Origin: Paenibacillus sp. L3-i20
GTDB taxonomy: Bacteria; Bacillota; Bacilli; Paenibacillales; Paenibacillaceae
Assembly: GCF_022180385.2 (NCBI RefSeq)
Contig: NZ_BQME02000002.1
Coordinates: forward strand, 1,860,001 to 1,924,000
DNA: 64,000 bases
Direction of reading: 5' to 3'
Both the position numbers and the translations under genes were made by a program. Positions 34,503 to 42,818 of the stretch are shown piece by piece. Within the stretch, counting starts at the first letter, position 1. Each line of letters opens with the position of its first letter. Under the pieces are notes generated by a model. That model did not search any database. It was not told the DNA's origin and was given only the letters and a program-made list of their open reading frames with translations.

Positions 34503-35249
34503 TCAAAGCACTGTTAGTATTTGGGGACCATTATCAGTAATTGCGACGGTATGTTCATACTGAACGCATATAGACTTATCGATTGTTCGAGCAGTCCAAC
34601 CGTCACTTTCTACAAAAGAGCGCCAACTGCCTAGCGTAAACATGGGCTCAATAGCAAGAACCATACCTTTCTTCAATTGCACGCCGTGCCCCTTTTTTCC
34701 ATAATGAGGAACGCTCGGTTCCTCCTGCAATTGTTGTCCAACTGCGTGGCCAGTAAATTCTCTAACGTTGCCATATCCGAATTGATTGGCATAAGTGTCT
34801 ATTGTATATCCAATATCACCTATCCGGTTACCTGCCACCGCTTGCTCAATGCCCAGCATTAGTCCTTGATGACATACCTGCATTAGCTTTTCAATATCTG
34901 GAGCAACACTTCCTACCGCATATGTCCAGCCCGAGTCTCCATGATAACCTTTATAAAAAGCACCAACATCAATGGTTACTACATCACCATCAACTAGAGG
35001 ATTCGCATCAGGAAAACCATGACAAATTACATCGTTTTTGGCGACACAGATAGAAGCCGTAAAACCGTTATACCCTTTGAAGCTTGGAGTTGCGCCGCGT
35101 GAACGTATCCTCTCCTCAATGTATTTATCAAGTGTTAATGTCGTTATCCCTGGTTTTATAGTTTCCGCCAAAAAAGCATGACATTCTGCAACGATACGTC
35201 CCGCTTCTCGCATTATCTTTATTTCTTCATCGGATTTCAGAATAATCAT
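34503..35249 (-). CDS. map: Type I methionine aminopeptidase (divergent copy)
   Basis: 248 residues. Metal ligands are visible: D (VTIDVGAFYKGYHGDSGWTYAVG), the two DxGA-like and HGDSGW region, H in FTGHAVGQQLQEEPSVPHYG, E in MVLAIEPMFT and a final E in QYEHTVAIT. It removes N-terminal Met from nascent proteins. It departs from the canonical enzyme: GHAVG instead of GHGIG and NGFTASICVAKNDVICHGFP. Its neighbourhood is not the ribosomal-protein operon, so it is probably a second, paralogous copy. Overlaps the upstream gene by 23 nt. Confidence 0.9.
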   Translation of the reverse strand: MIILKSDEEIKIMREAGRIVAECHAFLAETIKPGITTLTLDKYIEERIRSRGATPSFKGYNGFTASICVAKNDVICHGFPDANPLVDGDVVTIDVGAFYKGYHGDSGWTYAVGSVAPDIEKLMQVCHQGLMLGIEQAVAGNRIGDIGYTIDTYANQFGYGNVREFTGHAVGQQLQEEPSVPHYGKKGHGVQLKKGMVLAIEPMFTLGSWRSFVESDGWTARTIDKSICVQYEHTVAITDNGPQILTVL

Positions 35250-35775
35250 ATACCTTCTCCTCTTTAGTTATATTTCTAAGAACATAATTGTAGCGATTAC
35301 GGCACTTGGAACTGCAAAACTTAGTTATTTGGGCTCGCTGATACGGAATAAACCAACTGTCACATTGTATGCACTTTTGTAAATCCAGCCCCTTTTTCTC
35401 CATTGTCTCAAGTAAGCTTATAATCGACTCCATGTACATTCGTTTTAATTGATCAGCTGCGTCAATAAATTCCGTGTGAAACAGGATTTGTTGCTGTACT
35501 TCATCGTTTCGCTCATCGTTTGACCCATAAATAGGCGATTTCACTAATGTAGGAATAATACTTACTTTCAGGCGAACAGCTTGATATCTTTCAAATAGCA
35601 TATTAATTGCTAGCAACAACGATTGATTAATAGGATTTTTATTCTTAACGGTTTCAGCGAGATCGAGCAGCAGTTCCTGCATATCATGCTCCATACTTCC
35701 TTTTTCCACATGGTGATTTTTAAGATCATTTATTACAGTTAGAAAATAGTTCTCACGAGATAAGGTAGGACTCAT
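35227..35775 (-). CDS. CGNR-type zinc-finger protein
   Basis: 182 residues from ATG at 35775 (AAGGAG 9 nt upstream; the frame is open to 35871 without RBS). The C-terminus has CIQCDSWFIPYQRAQITKFCSSKCRNRYNYVL, a C-x2-C ... C-x3-C treble-clef-like zinc finger as in the stress-induced CGNR family. The N-terminal ~135 residues are helical and unassigned. Overlap of 23 nt with map suggests coupled expression. Role is probably regulatory but unknown. Confidence 0.65.
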   Translation of the reverse strand: MSPTLSRENYFLTVINDLKNHHVEKGSMEHDMQELLLDLAETVKNKNPINQSLLLAINMLFERYQAVRLKVSIIPTLVKSPIYGSNDERNDEVQQQILFHTEFIDAADQLKRMYMESIISLLETMEKKGLDLQKCIQCDSWFIPYQRAQITKFCSSKCRNRYNYVLRNITKEEKVYDYSEIR

Positions 35776-35939
35776 TGTACGACACTCCTTATTTATACTC
35801 AAAATTAAATGGATTGATATCGTTAATCCATTTATACCAAAAAAATGTTCAAAGATCAACCATCTTACCAAAAACTCGATTATTAGTATCGTACTTCTGG
35901 CATAGTAAAGAATTACATTGAGGAAGAAGATAACAAAAA

Positions 35940-35983
35940 CAGGCTGTTTTAGTCATTACCAAAGTAATGACTGAAACAGCCTG
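35940..35983 (-). terminator. 20-bp hairpin terminator
   Basis: A 20-bp stem with one G-U pair (CAGGCTGTTTTAGTCATTAC) and a 4-nt loop. Read on the minus strand it is followed by TTTTTG, ending the GNAT gene that stops at 36036. Confidence 0.85.
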
Positions 35984-36035
35984 AATATATGGATACTCCA
36001 CTTAGTTTAAGAAAGGTTTGGTATGGTCATTTCAA

Positions 36036-36581
36036 TCAATCGGTTACTAATTTTGAATATATATTGAGATCATTAAACTTTTCATTTACTCTCTCATACT
36101 GTCTAAGTGTACCCTCAAACGTAAAGTTTAGATTTTGTAAAAGCTTTATTGAATTCACGTTTTCGGGTTCAACTTTTGCTTCGATCCGATTCATATTTAA
36201 TGATGAGAATCCATATTCCAGCAAAGTACGGATAGCTTCGGAAGCGTATCCTCTTCCCCAAAATGATTTAGCAATATCATAGCCAATTTCTGCTTTTTGA
36301 TTTTCAAAATCCAAAAAATTATAACCACAAGTTCCTATAATTTCATTGGATTCTAATTCGATAATTGAGAAACGAATAGCTTTGTTTTCTTGAGAAAGTT
36401 CATCAAGTATTCTAATCATTTCTTGTGCCTGAGTTTCATCTGTAAAGTTACTCACATTCATAAACTTAGTAACATCTGGATCAGACCAAATTTTAAACAA
36501 ACTAGATGAGTCCGACATCTGCATTTTTCTCAAATGCAATCGTTCTGTGTACAACTGAGTAGTCAATACTTTTACCTCCAT
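36036..36581 (-). CDS. GNAT-family N-acetyltransferase (RimJ/RimL type)
   Basis: 181 residues: LYTERLHLRKMQMSDSSSLFKIWSDPDVTKFMNV at the N-terminus, the acetyl-CoA loop IGYDIAKSFWGRGYASEAIRTLLEYGFSSLNMNRIEAKVEPENVNSIKLLQNLNFTFEG (Q/R-x-x-G-x-G/A form: GRGYA) and a C-terminal RQYERVNEKFNDLNIYSKL. Acetylates an unknown amine, protein or small molecule. The gene overlaps an uncertain upstream frame and ends at a strong terminator. Confidence 0.9.
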   Translation of the reverse strand: MEVKVLTTQLYTERLHLRKMQMSDSSSLFKIWSDPDVTKFMNVSNFTDETQAQEMIRILDELSQENKAIRFSIIELESNEIIGTCGYNFLDFENQKAEIGYDIAKSFWGRGYASEAIRTLLEYGFSSLNMNRIEAKVEPENVNSIKLLQNLNFTFEGTLRQYERVNEKFNDLNIYSKLVTD

Positions 36582-36885
36582 TATTGTTTAATAGGTGGGA
36601 TAAAATATTAACATCTGCGCATAATTCAGTCCCTTCATTAATAAAGATGCATTCATTATACTTGTTCATTGAAATTTTATCCAGTTTACTGTAGCTCTCT
36701 TTTATTTTGGCCTGCAAAGCTATATTTTTTTGTGCAGTAACCACAAAAAAACCATGAAACCAAAATATGGCTGCATGATCTTTTTTTGTGGTAGAGATAG
36801 GAAGGTACTTGTTAACCCTGTCGAAGCTGCTCAATTTAATTCCTTTTAATAGATTACTCAATCCATTGAACGAACGATTCCACAT
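36502..36885 (-). CDS. Uncertain hypothetical frame between FMN-reductase remnant and GNAT gene
   Basis: An open frame of 127 codons, overlapping the GNAT start by 80 nt. The middle (STTKKDHAAIFWFHGFFVVTAQKNIALQAKIKES..SMNKYNECIFINEGTELCADVNILSHLLNN) looks protein-like; the N-terminus runs into the end of the FMN-reductase remnant and there is no clear RBS. A TTG at about 36860 with GGA is possible. Not recognised; may be a decayed gene. Confidence 0.3.
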   Translation of the reverse strand: MWNRSFNGLSNLLKGIKLSSFDRVNKYLPISTTKKDHAAIFWFHGFFVVTAQKNIALQAKIKESYSKLDKISMNKYNECIFINEGTELCADVNILSHLLNNNGGKSIDYSVVHRTIAFEKNADVGLI

Positions 36886-37259
36886 AGCGCTTAACGTATT
36901 TACGAGTTGCTTCGTCCGTCACTCTGCGACTTTCGCTGTCTATCTTATTCATAATATCGGAAATAAACATTTTTTGAAAAGGCATCACATGCGTTTGAGT
37001 CGCTTCCAGTATTTGTCTAATTTGTTGCTGGGCGAGTATCGTACCTTTAGATCCTGGAGTAGCACCAATAATTACGATAAAGTTGAACCGATTCCAGTTC
37101 GTTCCCACGATCGAGATCCGCATTATATAGTGGGAGCTCACCTAACGATATGTGCTCATAATCGGCATTATCCACAAGTTCAGGAATCGTATTTGCGATC
37201 ATGCGATTAAACGAATTTTCCCTTAAACTTCCTACGATCAAACCTATTTTCTTGGTCAT
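36854..37259 (-). pseudogene. Decayed NADPH-dependent FMN reductase
   Basis: The start ATG at 37259 has GGGG upstream and opens TKKIGLIVGSLRENSFNRMIANTIPELV..ADYEHISLGELPLYNADLD, the SsuE/YieF flavodoxin-like beginning with phosphate loop GSLRENSFN. The second part in another frame resumes with VIIGATPGSKGTILAQQQIRQILEATQTHVMPFQKMFISDI and ends WIE. The segment with TPEYNRSIPGVLKNAIDW that binds FMN is deleted, roughly 45 residues, and the frame is shifted. Confidence 0.85.
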
Positions 37260-37301
37260 TATTCTACCCCTATTCAAAAGTATTGCTTGTCTTCTGCTTC
37301 G

Positions 37302-37520
37302 TTAAACAGATTGATTTTTTTGAGCTAATTTCAAGGGAGTAACATCGTTTCCTTCCTCGTCTACGATTGTTACAGTTTTTATTGTTGATTCCACTTGACC
37401 ACGAATAGCTTTCAAATAATCCTGTCTCAGAGAAGCTTGCTCGAGTTTTTCTTCCACTGACAAACCGATCACACGTTGTTTTCTGCTCAATTCATTTATT
37501 CGACCAAGAGTCGGAATCAT
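37302..37520 (-). CDS. DUF896 (YnzC/YneJ-like) small protein
   Basis: 72 residues from the second ATG (GAGGTG 7 nt upstream). PTLGRINELSRKQRVIGLSVEEKLEQASLRQDYLKAIRGQV is the helical-hairpin DUF896 signature (INELxxKxKxxGLTxEEKxEQxxLRxxYL). In Bacillus the paralogue is part of the SOS operon as a cell-division-related small protein, but here it is alone. Confidence 0.88.
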   Translation of the reverse strand: MIPTLGRINELSRKQRVIGLSVEEKLEQASLRQDYLKAIRGQVESTIKTVTIVDEEGNDVTPLKLAQKNQSV

Positions 37521-37715
37521 AACATTCACCTCATATCATTTAGTTAAGAATAATCATTTATCTTTAATTTATATTTCTTAAATTAAAGATAAATGATCGC
37601 AACATGTTTGTCAATCCTCGCTCCACAATATGACTAATGAACAGTTAACCGCTCCGCATAGATTCATTGTACATCCATTTGGAGCAGCAACTGATCTTAC
37701 ACCTTTATCACGAAA

Positions 37716-38669
37716 TTAAGATTTAAGCCATGCATTCGCTAGTGCTATGGCGCCTCTTGTTGCAGCCGTATCAGCTAGCGCATTCAACATCACAAAATCA
37801 TGGATAATACCCTGGAAACGAACTGCCGTTACCGTGACGCCCGCTTTCCGCAATTTGTTTGCATAGGCTTCACCTTCATCGCGCAGAACATCAGCCTCTG
37901 CTGTAATAATTAGTGCTTCTGGCAGCCCTTCGAGTTGTTCAATCGTCGCACGTAGCGGCGAAGCGTAAATCTCTTCCCTCTCGCTGTTATTTGTCGTATA
38001 TTGATCCCAGAACCATGCCATCGCATCACGACGCAGGAAGTAACCTGTTTTGAATTCATGGTAGGATTCCGTATCATTACCTGCATCAGTCACAGGATAA
38101 AATAACAATTGCTTCTGAATCGCCGGTCCCTTGCGTTCCTTCGCGAGAATCGTCATAACGGCGGCCATATTCCCACCGACACTATCCCCGGCTACAATAA
38201 GACGCTCAGTATCCATACCTTCATCTTCACCGTTTTTTGCGATCCATTGCAGAACTGCATAGATCTCTTCAATAGCCGTCGGATATTTAGCCTCGGGAGA
38301 TAGACTATAATTCGGGAACACTACACAAGCCTCAGCTCCAACGGCAAGCTCCCGAATTAGACGATCATGCGTATGTGCATTGCCGAATACCCAGCCAGCT
38401 CCATGGATATATAGAATGACGGGCAATTTGCTCGGTCCGTTTTGCGGACGAACAATACGAATAGAAACCTTCCCACTTGGGCCGCCTTCAATTAGCTTGT
38501 CCTGCATGTCCACGCTTGGCTTTACAACCTCACCACTTTGAACATCATCAACAGCTTTTCGACCTTTTACAGGGCCAAGATCAAATAGATATGGCGGATT
38601 TTTCGTTTCCTCCACAAACTTCATAGCAGCTTCTTCCAGTACAATTTTGTGTGATTCTTTTTTTGTCAT
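37716..38669 (-). CDS. Alpha/beta hydrolase of the hormone-sensitive-lipase (GDSxG) family
   Basis: 317 residues from ATG at 38669 (GGAGAG, 8 nt). HSL-type motifs: YIHGAGWVFGNAHTHD (normally HGGGW), VFPNYSLSPEAKYPTAIEE, IVAGDSVGGNMAAVMTILAKE (nucleophile Ser), ITAEADVLRDEGEAYANKLRKAGV with acid Asp and GIIHDFVMLNALADT with His. Probably an acetyl- or carboxyl-esterase. HGAGW is a less usual oxyanion variant. Isolated. Confidence 0.9.
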   Translation of the reverse strand: MTKKESHKIVLEEAAMKFVEETKNPPYLFDLGPVKGRKAVDDVQSGEVVKPSVDMQDKLIEGGPSGKVSIRIVRPQNGPSKLPVILYIHGAGWVFGNAHTHDRLIRELAVGAEACVVFPNYSLSPEAKYPTAIEEIYAVLQWIAKNGEDEGMDTERLIVAGDSVGGNMAAVMTILAKERKGPAIQKQLLFYPVTDAGNDTESYHEFKTGYFLRRDAMAWFWDQYTTNNSEREEIYASPLRATIEQLEGLPEALIITAEADVLRDEGEAYANKLRKAGVTVTAVRFQGIIHDFVMLNALADTAATRGAIALANAWLKS

Positions 38670-39004
38670 GTCTAATCTCTCCTTATCCATTGAGTTAGGG
38701 TTGTTACTCTGACTTGATCTGCACCATTAGCACATAGCGAGCTACGAAACCTTGCCAAGCCATCTCCTTCGTTTATAATTATTACCCAAACTTTGTCTCA
38801 GTGACGCAATAAGTAGGAAACATTGAACAAGCGATTCACACACGATACTGTTTCGCAGCCAGTTAAGCGCGGATTATGTAACAGTGACTTTATTAAGCTA
38901 ATACTGAATTATTCGAACAATTTGAGAAACTAGCTAGATAGGAGAGGTAAACGACTTATAAAATATCTAAGTCGCACTGTAATTAGCCGTCATTTGAGGT
39001 TTGC
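38670..39004. other. Gene-free spacer
   Basis: No open frame with codon pattern is evident; the next element is the inverted-repeat unit at 39005. Confidence 0.4.
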
Positions 39005-39108
39005 TAAAGAACCTCCAAGCAATGATCTAATCGTCTATATAAAGCATTGGATCTTTCGAAGAACGGAGGTTCTTTATGATTAAACCTGAGGGCTATAAGT
39101 CACATTAG
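39005..39108 (+). promoter_or_regulatory. Sequestered Shine-Dalgarno hairpin and 10-codon leader-like ORF
   Basis: TAAAGAACCTCC (39005-39016) is perfectly complementary to GGAGGTTCTTTA (39065-39076), so a stem would bury an ideal GGAGG ribosome site. Directly after it, ATG at 39076 opens a 10-codon frame MIKPEGYKSH and stops. AGGTTT/AAACCT extends the repeat further out. There is no plus-strand gene after it, so it may be a relic of a translation-attenuated gene. Confidence 0.45.
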
Positions 39109-39242
39109 ACGGTTTGTTTGCACGGTGAAGATCCCGAGTAATATTCTCACTTTATCATCTTAGAATGTAAGTAAAATAGCCCTTCTTCCGAACAACCATA
39201 TATTTGCCTCTTTTTCATAGCACCCTGTGTGATATCAGGAGA

Positions 39243-40052
39243 TTATACTTTTTTCCCTATCAGAGTAAAGCACATAGGTATTTTCGCTTCTTTTTCCAAA
39301 TGGGTAAAGATACAGGAAATATCATAGTTGTGTTCCTCAAATTCACTAATTTGGATACCACTTTGGATGATTGCATTGAAGATGGAGGCTAACGTATGAC
39401 TGAAGCTGTAATTGGTTTTAGATTCATAGGTCGTATTCCCGACATAATCAATACCAGTATTGTTGATCCATGGATCATTTTTGAAATATGAAAAAGCTAT
39501 TTTCATAGGATCTTCAAATTCAGGATCACCTTCCATAGCCAGCATATTTAACATTGGATGCATTTCATAAATAACGAGTTTTCCGTCATTTTTAAGTAAA
39601 GTAGAAGCGATATTAAAAAATTTATTTAAATCTGGAAGCCATGTTAATGCTCCAATAGAGATGTACAAAAAGTCATATTGATTGCTATAAACACCTTCAA
39701 TGTCATAAACATCCGAACAGACGAAAGTACAGGGCAATTTTGAAATTGTTGCAAGCTTCTTCGCTTCCTCAATTGCGTGATCTGAAATATCAAACCCCGT
39801 GCCACTTTGTGCGCCTAGGTTAACCAGAGACAACACTTCCCTGCCATTGTTACAGCATAGCTGTGCCACGTTACTTCCTTGCAAACCTAGTCGTATAAAT
39901 GTACGAGTGATGTGTTCATCAAGCGTGGAGAAGCCTTTTTCTTGAAAAACTTCACTTAATCGGATGGGATTGTGCTTCTGATGAATACCATTGACTTCGT
40001 TCCAAGCTTCGCGATTGGCTTGGGTATATTTTTTAATACTCAATTCGCTCAC
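39243..40052 (-). CDS. Class I SAM-dependent methyltransferase
   Basis: 269 residues. Methyltransferase motif I is VAQLCCNNGREVLSLVNLG (CNNG in place of GxGxG), then TGFDISDHAIEEAKKLA (motif II), CTFVCSDVYDI (III), YDFLYISIGALTWLPDLNKFFNIASTLLKNDGKLVIYEMHPM (IV-V). Substrate unknown; the family often acts on small molecules and resembles the YqeM/UbiE-like group. ATG with RBS AAAGGAGTG. Isolated, after the leader-like element but on the opposite strand. Confidence 0.9.
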   Translation of the reverse strand: MSELSIKKYTQANREAWNEVNGIHQKHNPIRLSEVFQEKGFSTLDEHITRTFIRLGLQGSNVAQLCCNNGREVLSLVNLGAQSGTGFDISDHAIEEAKKLATISKLPCTFVCSDVYDIEGVYSNQYDFLYISIGALTWLPDLNKFFNIASTLLKNDGKLVIYEMHPMLNMLAMEGDPEFEDPMKIAFSYFKNDPWINNTGIDYVGNTTYESKTNYSFSHTLASIFNAIIQSGIQISEFEEHNYDISCIFTHLEKEAKIPMCFTLIGKKV

Positions 40053-40390
40053 TCCTTTATTAAATAATAAATTTGTAATTTTTGATCAGAGCAGTCAATA
40101 AAAATTATACTTTATAAACAAAATTCCAATAATCTATATATACCAAAAAATATCAATTCATACAAATGAAAATAGTTTTTCCAACGAAGTAAGCGACGCA
40201 TCGATAGGACCGACCAACAACAAGCATAAGAGGTTTCAAGTTCAGATAAGTAGGCCATGGAACGATTCGTTATCGTCGAAGGGGACTTCTCGTAGACCCC
40301 TATATTGTATTTAGTTCTTAATACAATTTCGAATAAATTATAGCTAGTGAATTCAAGTAAATACTTGGAAGTTGAATAAATGACAAAAAA
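40053..40390. other. Gene-free spacer
   Basis: Nothing convincing is visible; a weak GGGG...CCCC hairpin near 40290 is not accompanied by a gene. Confidence 0.4.
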
Positions 40391-40415
40391 CTGCCTCTGG
40401 CGGTTCCAGTGGCAG
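40391..40415 (-). terminator. Terminator of the TetR-GNAT operon
   Basis: CTGCC-CTGG pairs with CCAG-GGCAG; minus-strand tail TTTTTTG. It lies 84 nt past the GNAT stop. Confidence 0.8.
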
Positions 40416-40498
40416 CTTGTAGTCGATTAAATTTCAAATGAATTATTGCCTAATAAGATCGATGTATCAGGTGGAGAAAAACTTTTATATCCTTTAAT

Positions 40499-41092
40499 TT
40501 ATTTCACATATTTTAGCGATACGATATGATTTATCCCGTTTTTTTCGGCCTTCTTTATAGGAATGGACTTCCGTTTATATTCCATAAACCCTAGCTTTTT
40601 ATACAGTTTCATTGCGGCAACATTCGTATCGGCTACATCTTCAATTAAATATTCTTTATACGGAGTATTATCGACAATATGCTGGATGACGAGTGACGCC
40701 GCCCCTTGGCCCCTGTATTGGAGAGCTGTTCCAACAAACTCAATCGAGCATTTATCTGGCGAACGATTTTCCAGAAGAACTTCAAATTCCTTTTTCAGAA
40801 AATATCCGGCAAGACTCCCTTTAAAAAAACCAAGATGCCTTCGTAATTCTTTTTTGTCGAGTATCACCGCGAGTGCGGTACCATCCGTGCATGCCGCCAT
40901 GGCAGCAACTGTATGGCCAGCTAGAGTAATATAAAATTGATCTAACACAAACATATGGGCAAATGCTTTTGCAATTTTGTTTCTATCTTTGGAGAAAAAT
41001 CCAAGCCACTGCGTAAACCCATCGGCAAAAATTTCTGACATTTGCGTCCTACAATCCATATCCGCTTTGTCTGCTCTGATCACCATGAACAT
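40499..41092 (-). CDS. GNAT-family N-acetyltransferase
   Basis: 197 residues, with the acetyl-CoA fingerprint FVGTALQYRGQGAASLVIQHIVDNTPYKEYLIEDVADTNVAAMKLYKKLGFMEYKRKS (R-G-Q-G-A loop). N-terminal half is typical of this group (FADGFTQWLGFFSKDRNKIAKAFAHMFVLDQF). Substrate unknown. The ATG lies 3 nt after the TetR stop, forming a two-gene operon with the regulator. Confidence 0.9.
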   Translation of the reverse strand: MFMVIRADKADMDCRTQMSEIFADGFTQWLGFFSKDRNKIAKAFAHMFVLDQFYITLAGHTVAAMAACTDGTALAVILDKKELRRHLGFFKGSLAGYFLKKEFEVLLENRSPDKCSIEFVGTALQYRGQGAASLVIQHIVDNTPYKEYLIEDVADTNVAAMKLYKKLGFMEYKRKSIPIKKAEKNGINHIVSLKYVK

Positions 41093-41095
41093 TAG

Positions 41096-41704
41096 CTATT
41101 CTCCTTTCGTATACAGGAATGCCGTAAGGATAGTTGGTGAAGGCATACTAAAGTTACTTCTCAGTAGAACCTTCATCTCAGCCAATCCTTGAATGGCCGA
41201 AAAGAAATATAAGGCCATCTCATACGATTCCCCAGTACCAAATTCACCCATTTCTTGTCCTCGCTTAATTAGATTGGACGTTGCTTGCAACAACATGGCA
41301 TTAACCTGGGCAACCTCGTTCTCATCTTGATTTGCTTCTCCCTTTACAAAAAACGATTGTGTCATCAGAATCGTCAAATTTGCTAGCTCATTTCCTGATA
41401 TCATATCGTTGTATACGTCATGGACAAACTGATTTATTAACTTATTTGGTGATTCGTCCGACTCGAAAAGATCAATCGTTTTTCTTAATCCACCAAGTGC
41501 AAACTCTACCAATTCATCAAACAGTTCATCTTTTGTTTTGTAGTGCCTATACATAAGACCGACGCTAATTTCTGCCTTATCGGCAATTTCCTGTACATTC
41601 GTTGAGCCGAATCCTTTTAAAACGAACAACTGCATGGCTGACGATTGGATCTTCTCTTTTGTAGCCTTGCGCATTTCTTCAAATTGAGCTTTCGTCCGAG
41701 GCAT
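41096..41704 (-). CDS. TetR-family regulator
   Basis: 202 residues. HTH segment: KEKIQSSAMQLFVLKGFGSTNVQEIADKAEISVGLMYRHYKTKDELFDELVEFALGGL. First gene of a TetR-GNAT operon. An inverted repeat (AATGAAT/ATTCATT) 17 nt upstream of the ATG is its probable operator. Confidence 0.92.
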   Translation of the reverse strand: MPRTKAQFEEMRKATKEKIQSSAMQLFVLKGFGSTNVQEIADKAEISVGLMYRHYKTKDELFDELVEFALGGLRKTIDLFESDESPNKLINQFVHDVYNDMISGNELANLTILMTQSFFVKGEANQDENEVAQVNAMLLQATSNLIKRGQEMGEFGTGESYEMALYFFSAIQGLAEMKVLLRSNFSMPSPTILTAFLYTKGE

Positions 41705-41721
41705 AAGTAGTCCTTTTTTTG

Positions 41722-41739
41722 AATGAATTTTTATTCATT
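41722..41739. promoter_or_regulatory. Likely TetR operator
   Basis: AATGAAT-TTTT-ATTCATT, perfect 7-bp arms, immediately upstream of the tetR start. Confidence 0.65.
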
Positions 41740-41820
41740 ATAACATGAAGTGAATCGGAGATTCAATACTTCTTATGAACAGTTGATCAAGACAAACTGT
41801 AAGGTTCATCCCGAATAAAA

Positions 41821-41845
41821 AACGCAACCCTCATCAGGTTGCGTT
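41821..41845 (-). terminator. Terminator preceded by a tRNA-like 3' end
   Basis: AACGCAACC/GGTTGCGTT, 9-bp stem with 7-nt loop; on the minus strand TTTTTTATTC follows. It ends transcription from the direction of the Vat gene (or from a lost tRNA). Confidence 0.85.
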
Positions 41846-41858
41846 GGTGAATAATATT

Positions 41859-41875
41859 TGGTGGAGCCTAGTGGG
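41859..41875 (-). pseudogene. Possible tRNA 3'-end remnant
   Basis: Minus strand reads CCCACTAGGCTCCACCA, i.e. a T-stem 3' strand (CCACT), 7-nt acceptor AGGCTCC, discriminator A and encoded CCA, 13 nt upstream of a typical tRNA-type terminator. No matching 5' half is present next to it. Short and inferred. Confidence 0.35.
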
Positions 41876-41942
41876 CAACAACTCGTATTTAGGGAATCAG
41901 TCCATCATACATGTTTAGAAGTTTGAACTTCCATTAATTATA

Positions 41943-42593
41943 TTATCCCTTACTCAATAACATCCTGAGTGTGGCAATATCGTTAACCGATACTAATTGC
42001 TCAAGGTTTTCAAATATCTTTTTCTCGTCCCAATTCCACCATTGAAGCTCCAACAACAACTGAATTGTATCATCACTAAAACGTTTCTTAATAGGAATTG
42101 CAGGATTGCCCCCAACAATTGAATAGGGTTCAACGTTTTTTACAACCGTTGAGTTTGAAGCAACAATTGCTCCGTCACCTATCATTACTCCAGGCATAAT
42201 CGTGACATGTTGTCCCAACCATACATCATTGCCAATTAAAGTATCACCTTTGAAAGGCAGTTGCTCTAGCGTTGGAGTGACCTTTTCCCAGCCACCTTCA
42301 AAAATATTGAAAGGATATGTTGTAAAACCATCCATCCGATGATTAGCACCATTCATAATAAAAGTAACCCCTTCAGCTATAGCACAGAACTTACCTATAA
42401 TCAGCTTATCACCCAAAAAATCATAATGATGCTGAATATTGTTATAGAAATTTTCTGGTGAGTTTGTATTGTCGCTGTAATATGTATAATCGCCAATTTC
42501 AACATTTGATCTACTTGGTAAATTTTTTATGTAACAAACTGTTCTAACATTTCCATTTGGATAAAGCTTATTTTTATCTGGAGCTACAGTCAT
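41943..42593 (-). CDS. Vat-family streptogramin A/xenobiotic acetyltransferase
   Basis: 216 residues, a left-handed beta-helix of the XAT class. Residues that support Vat: IMNGANHRMDGFTTYPFNIFEGGWEKVTP (catalytic His in NGANHRMDG), DTLIGNDVWLGQHVTIMPGVMIGDGAIVASNSTVVKNVEPYSIVGGNPA (hexapeptide repeats) and ELQWWNWDEKKIFENL. Vat enzymes acetylate streptogramin A and give resistance; close family members can act on other substrates. Monocistronic, terminated at 41.8 kb. RBS region is unremarkable; start at ATG 42593. Confidence 0.9.
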   Translation of the reverse strand: MTVAPDKNKLYPNGNVRTVCYIKNLPSRSNVEIGDYTYYSDNTNSPENFYNNIQHHYDFLGDKLIIGKFCAIAEGVTFIMNGANHRMDGFTTYPFNIFEGGWEKVTPTLEQLPFKGDTLIGNDVWLGQHVTIMPGVMIGDGAIVASNSTVVKNVEPYSIVGGNPAIPIKKRFSDDTIQLLLELQWWNWDEKKIFENLEQLVSVNDIATLRMLLSKG

Positions 42594-42761
42594 ACGTACA
42601 CTTCCTGTCTAATAAGTTATTGACCTTGCCCAAGTATTTATCACTACCTAATATAGCTGTAAAAAGCTCAGTTACAATTATTACCTCAATATAGGCTTAT
42701 GCCTGGCTTCATTACGACACAATTGCAGCTCTTTATATATTATCTTCAACAGTAAGTACAT

Positions 42762-42803
42762 AAAGGGGTGTTAATTCCTATCACTAGAAATTAGCACCCC
42801 TTT
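42762..42803. terminator. Bidirectional terminator
   Basis: AAAGGGGTG/CACCCCTTT with a further TAATT...AATTA stem inside and A/T tracts on both sides, 15 nt after the solute-binding protein stop. Confidence 0.75.
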
Positions 42804-42818
42804 TTCTTTTATGTTTTC

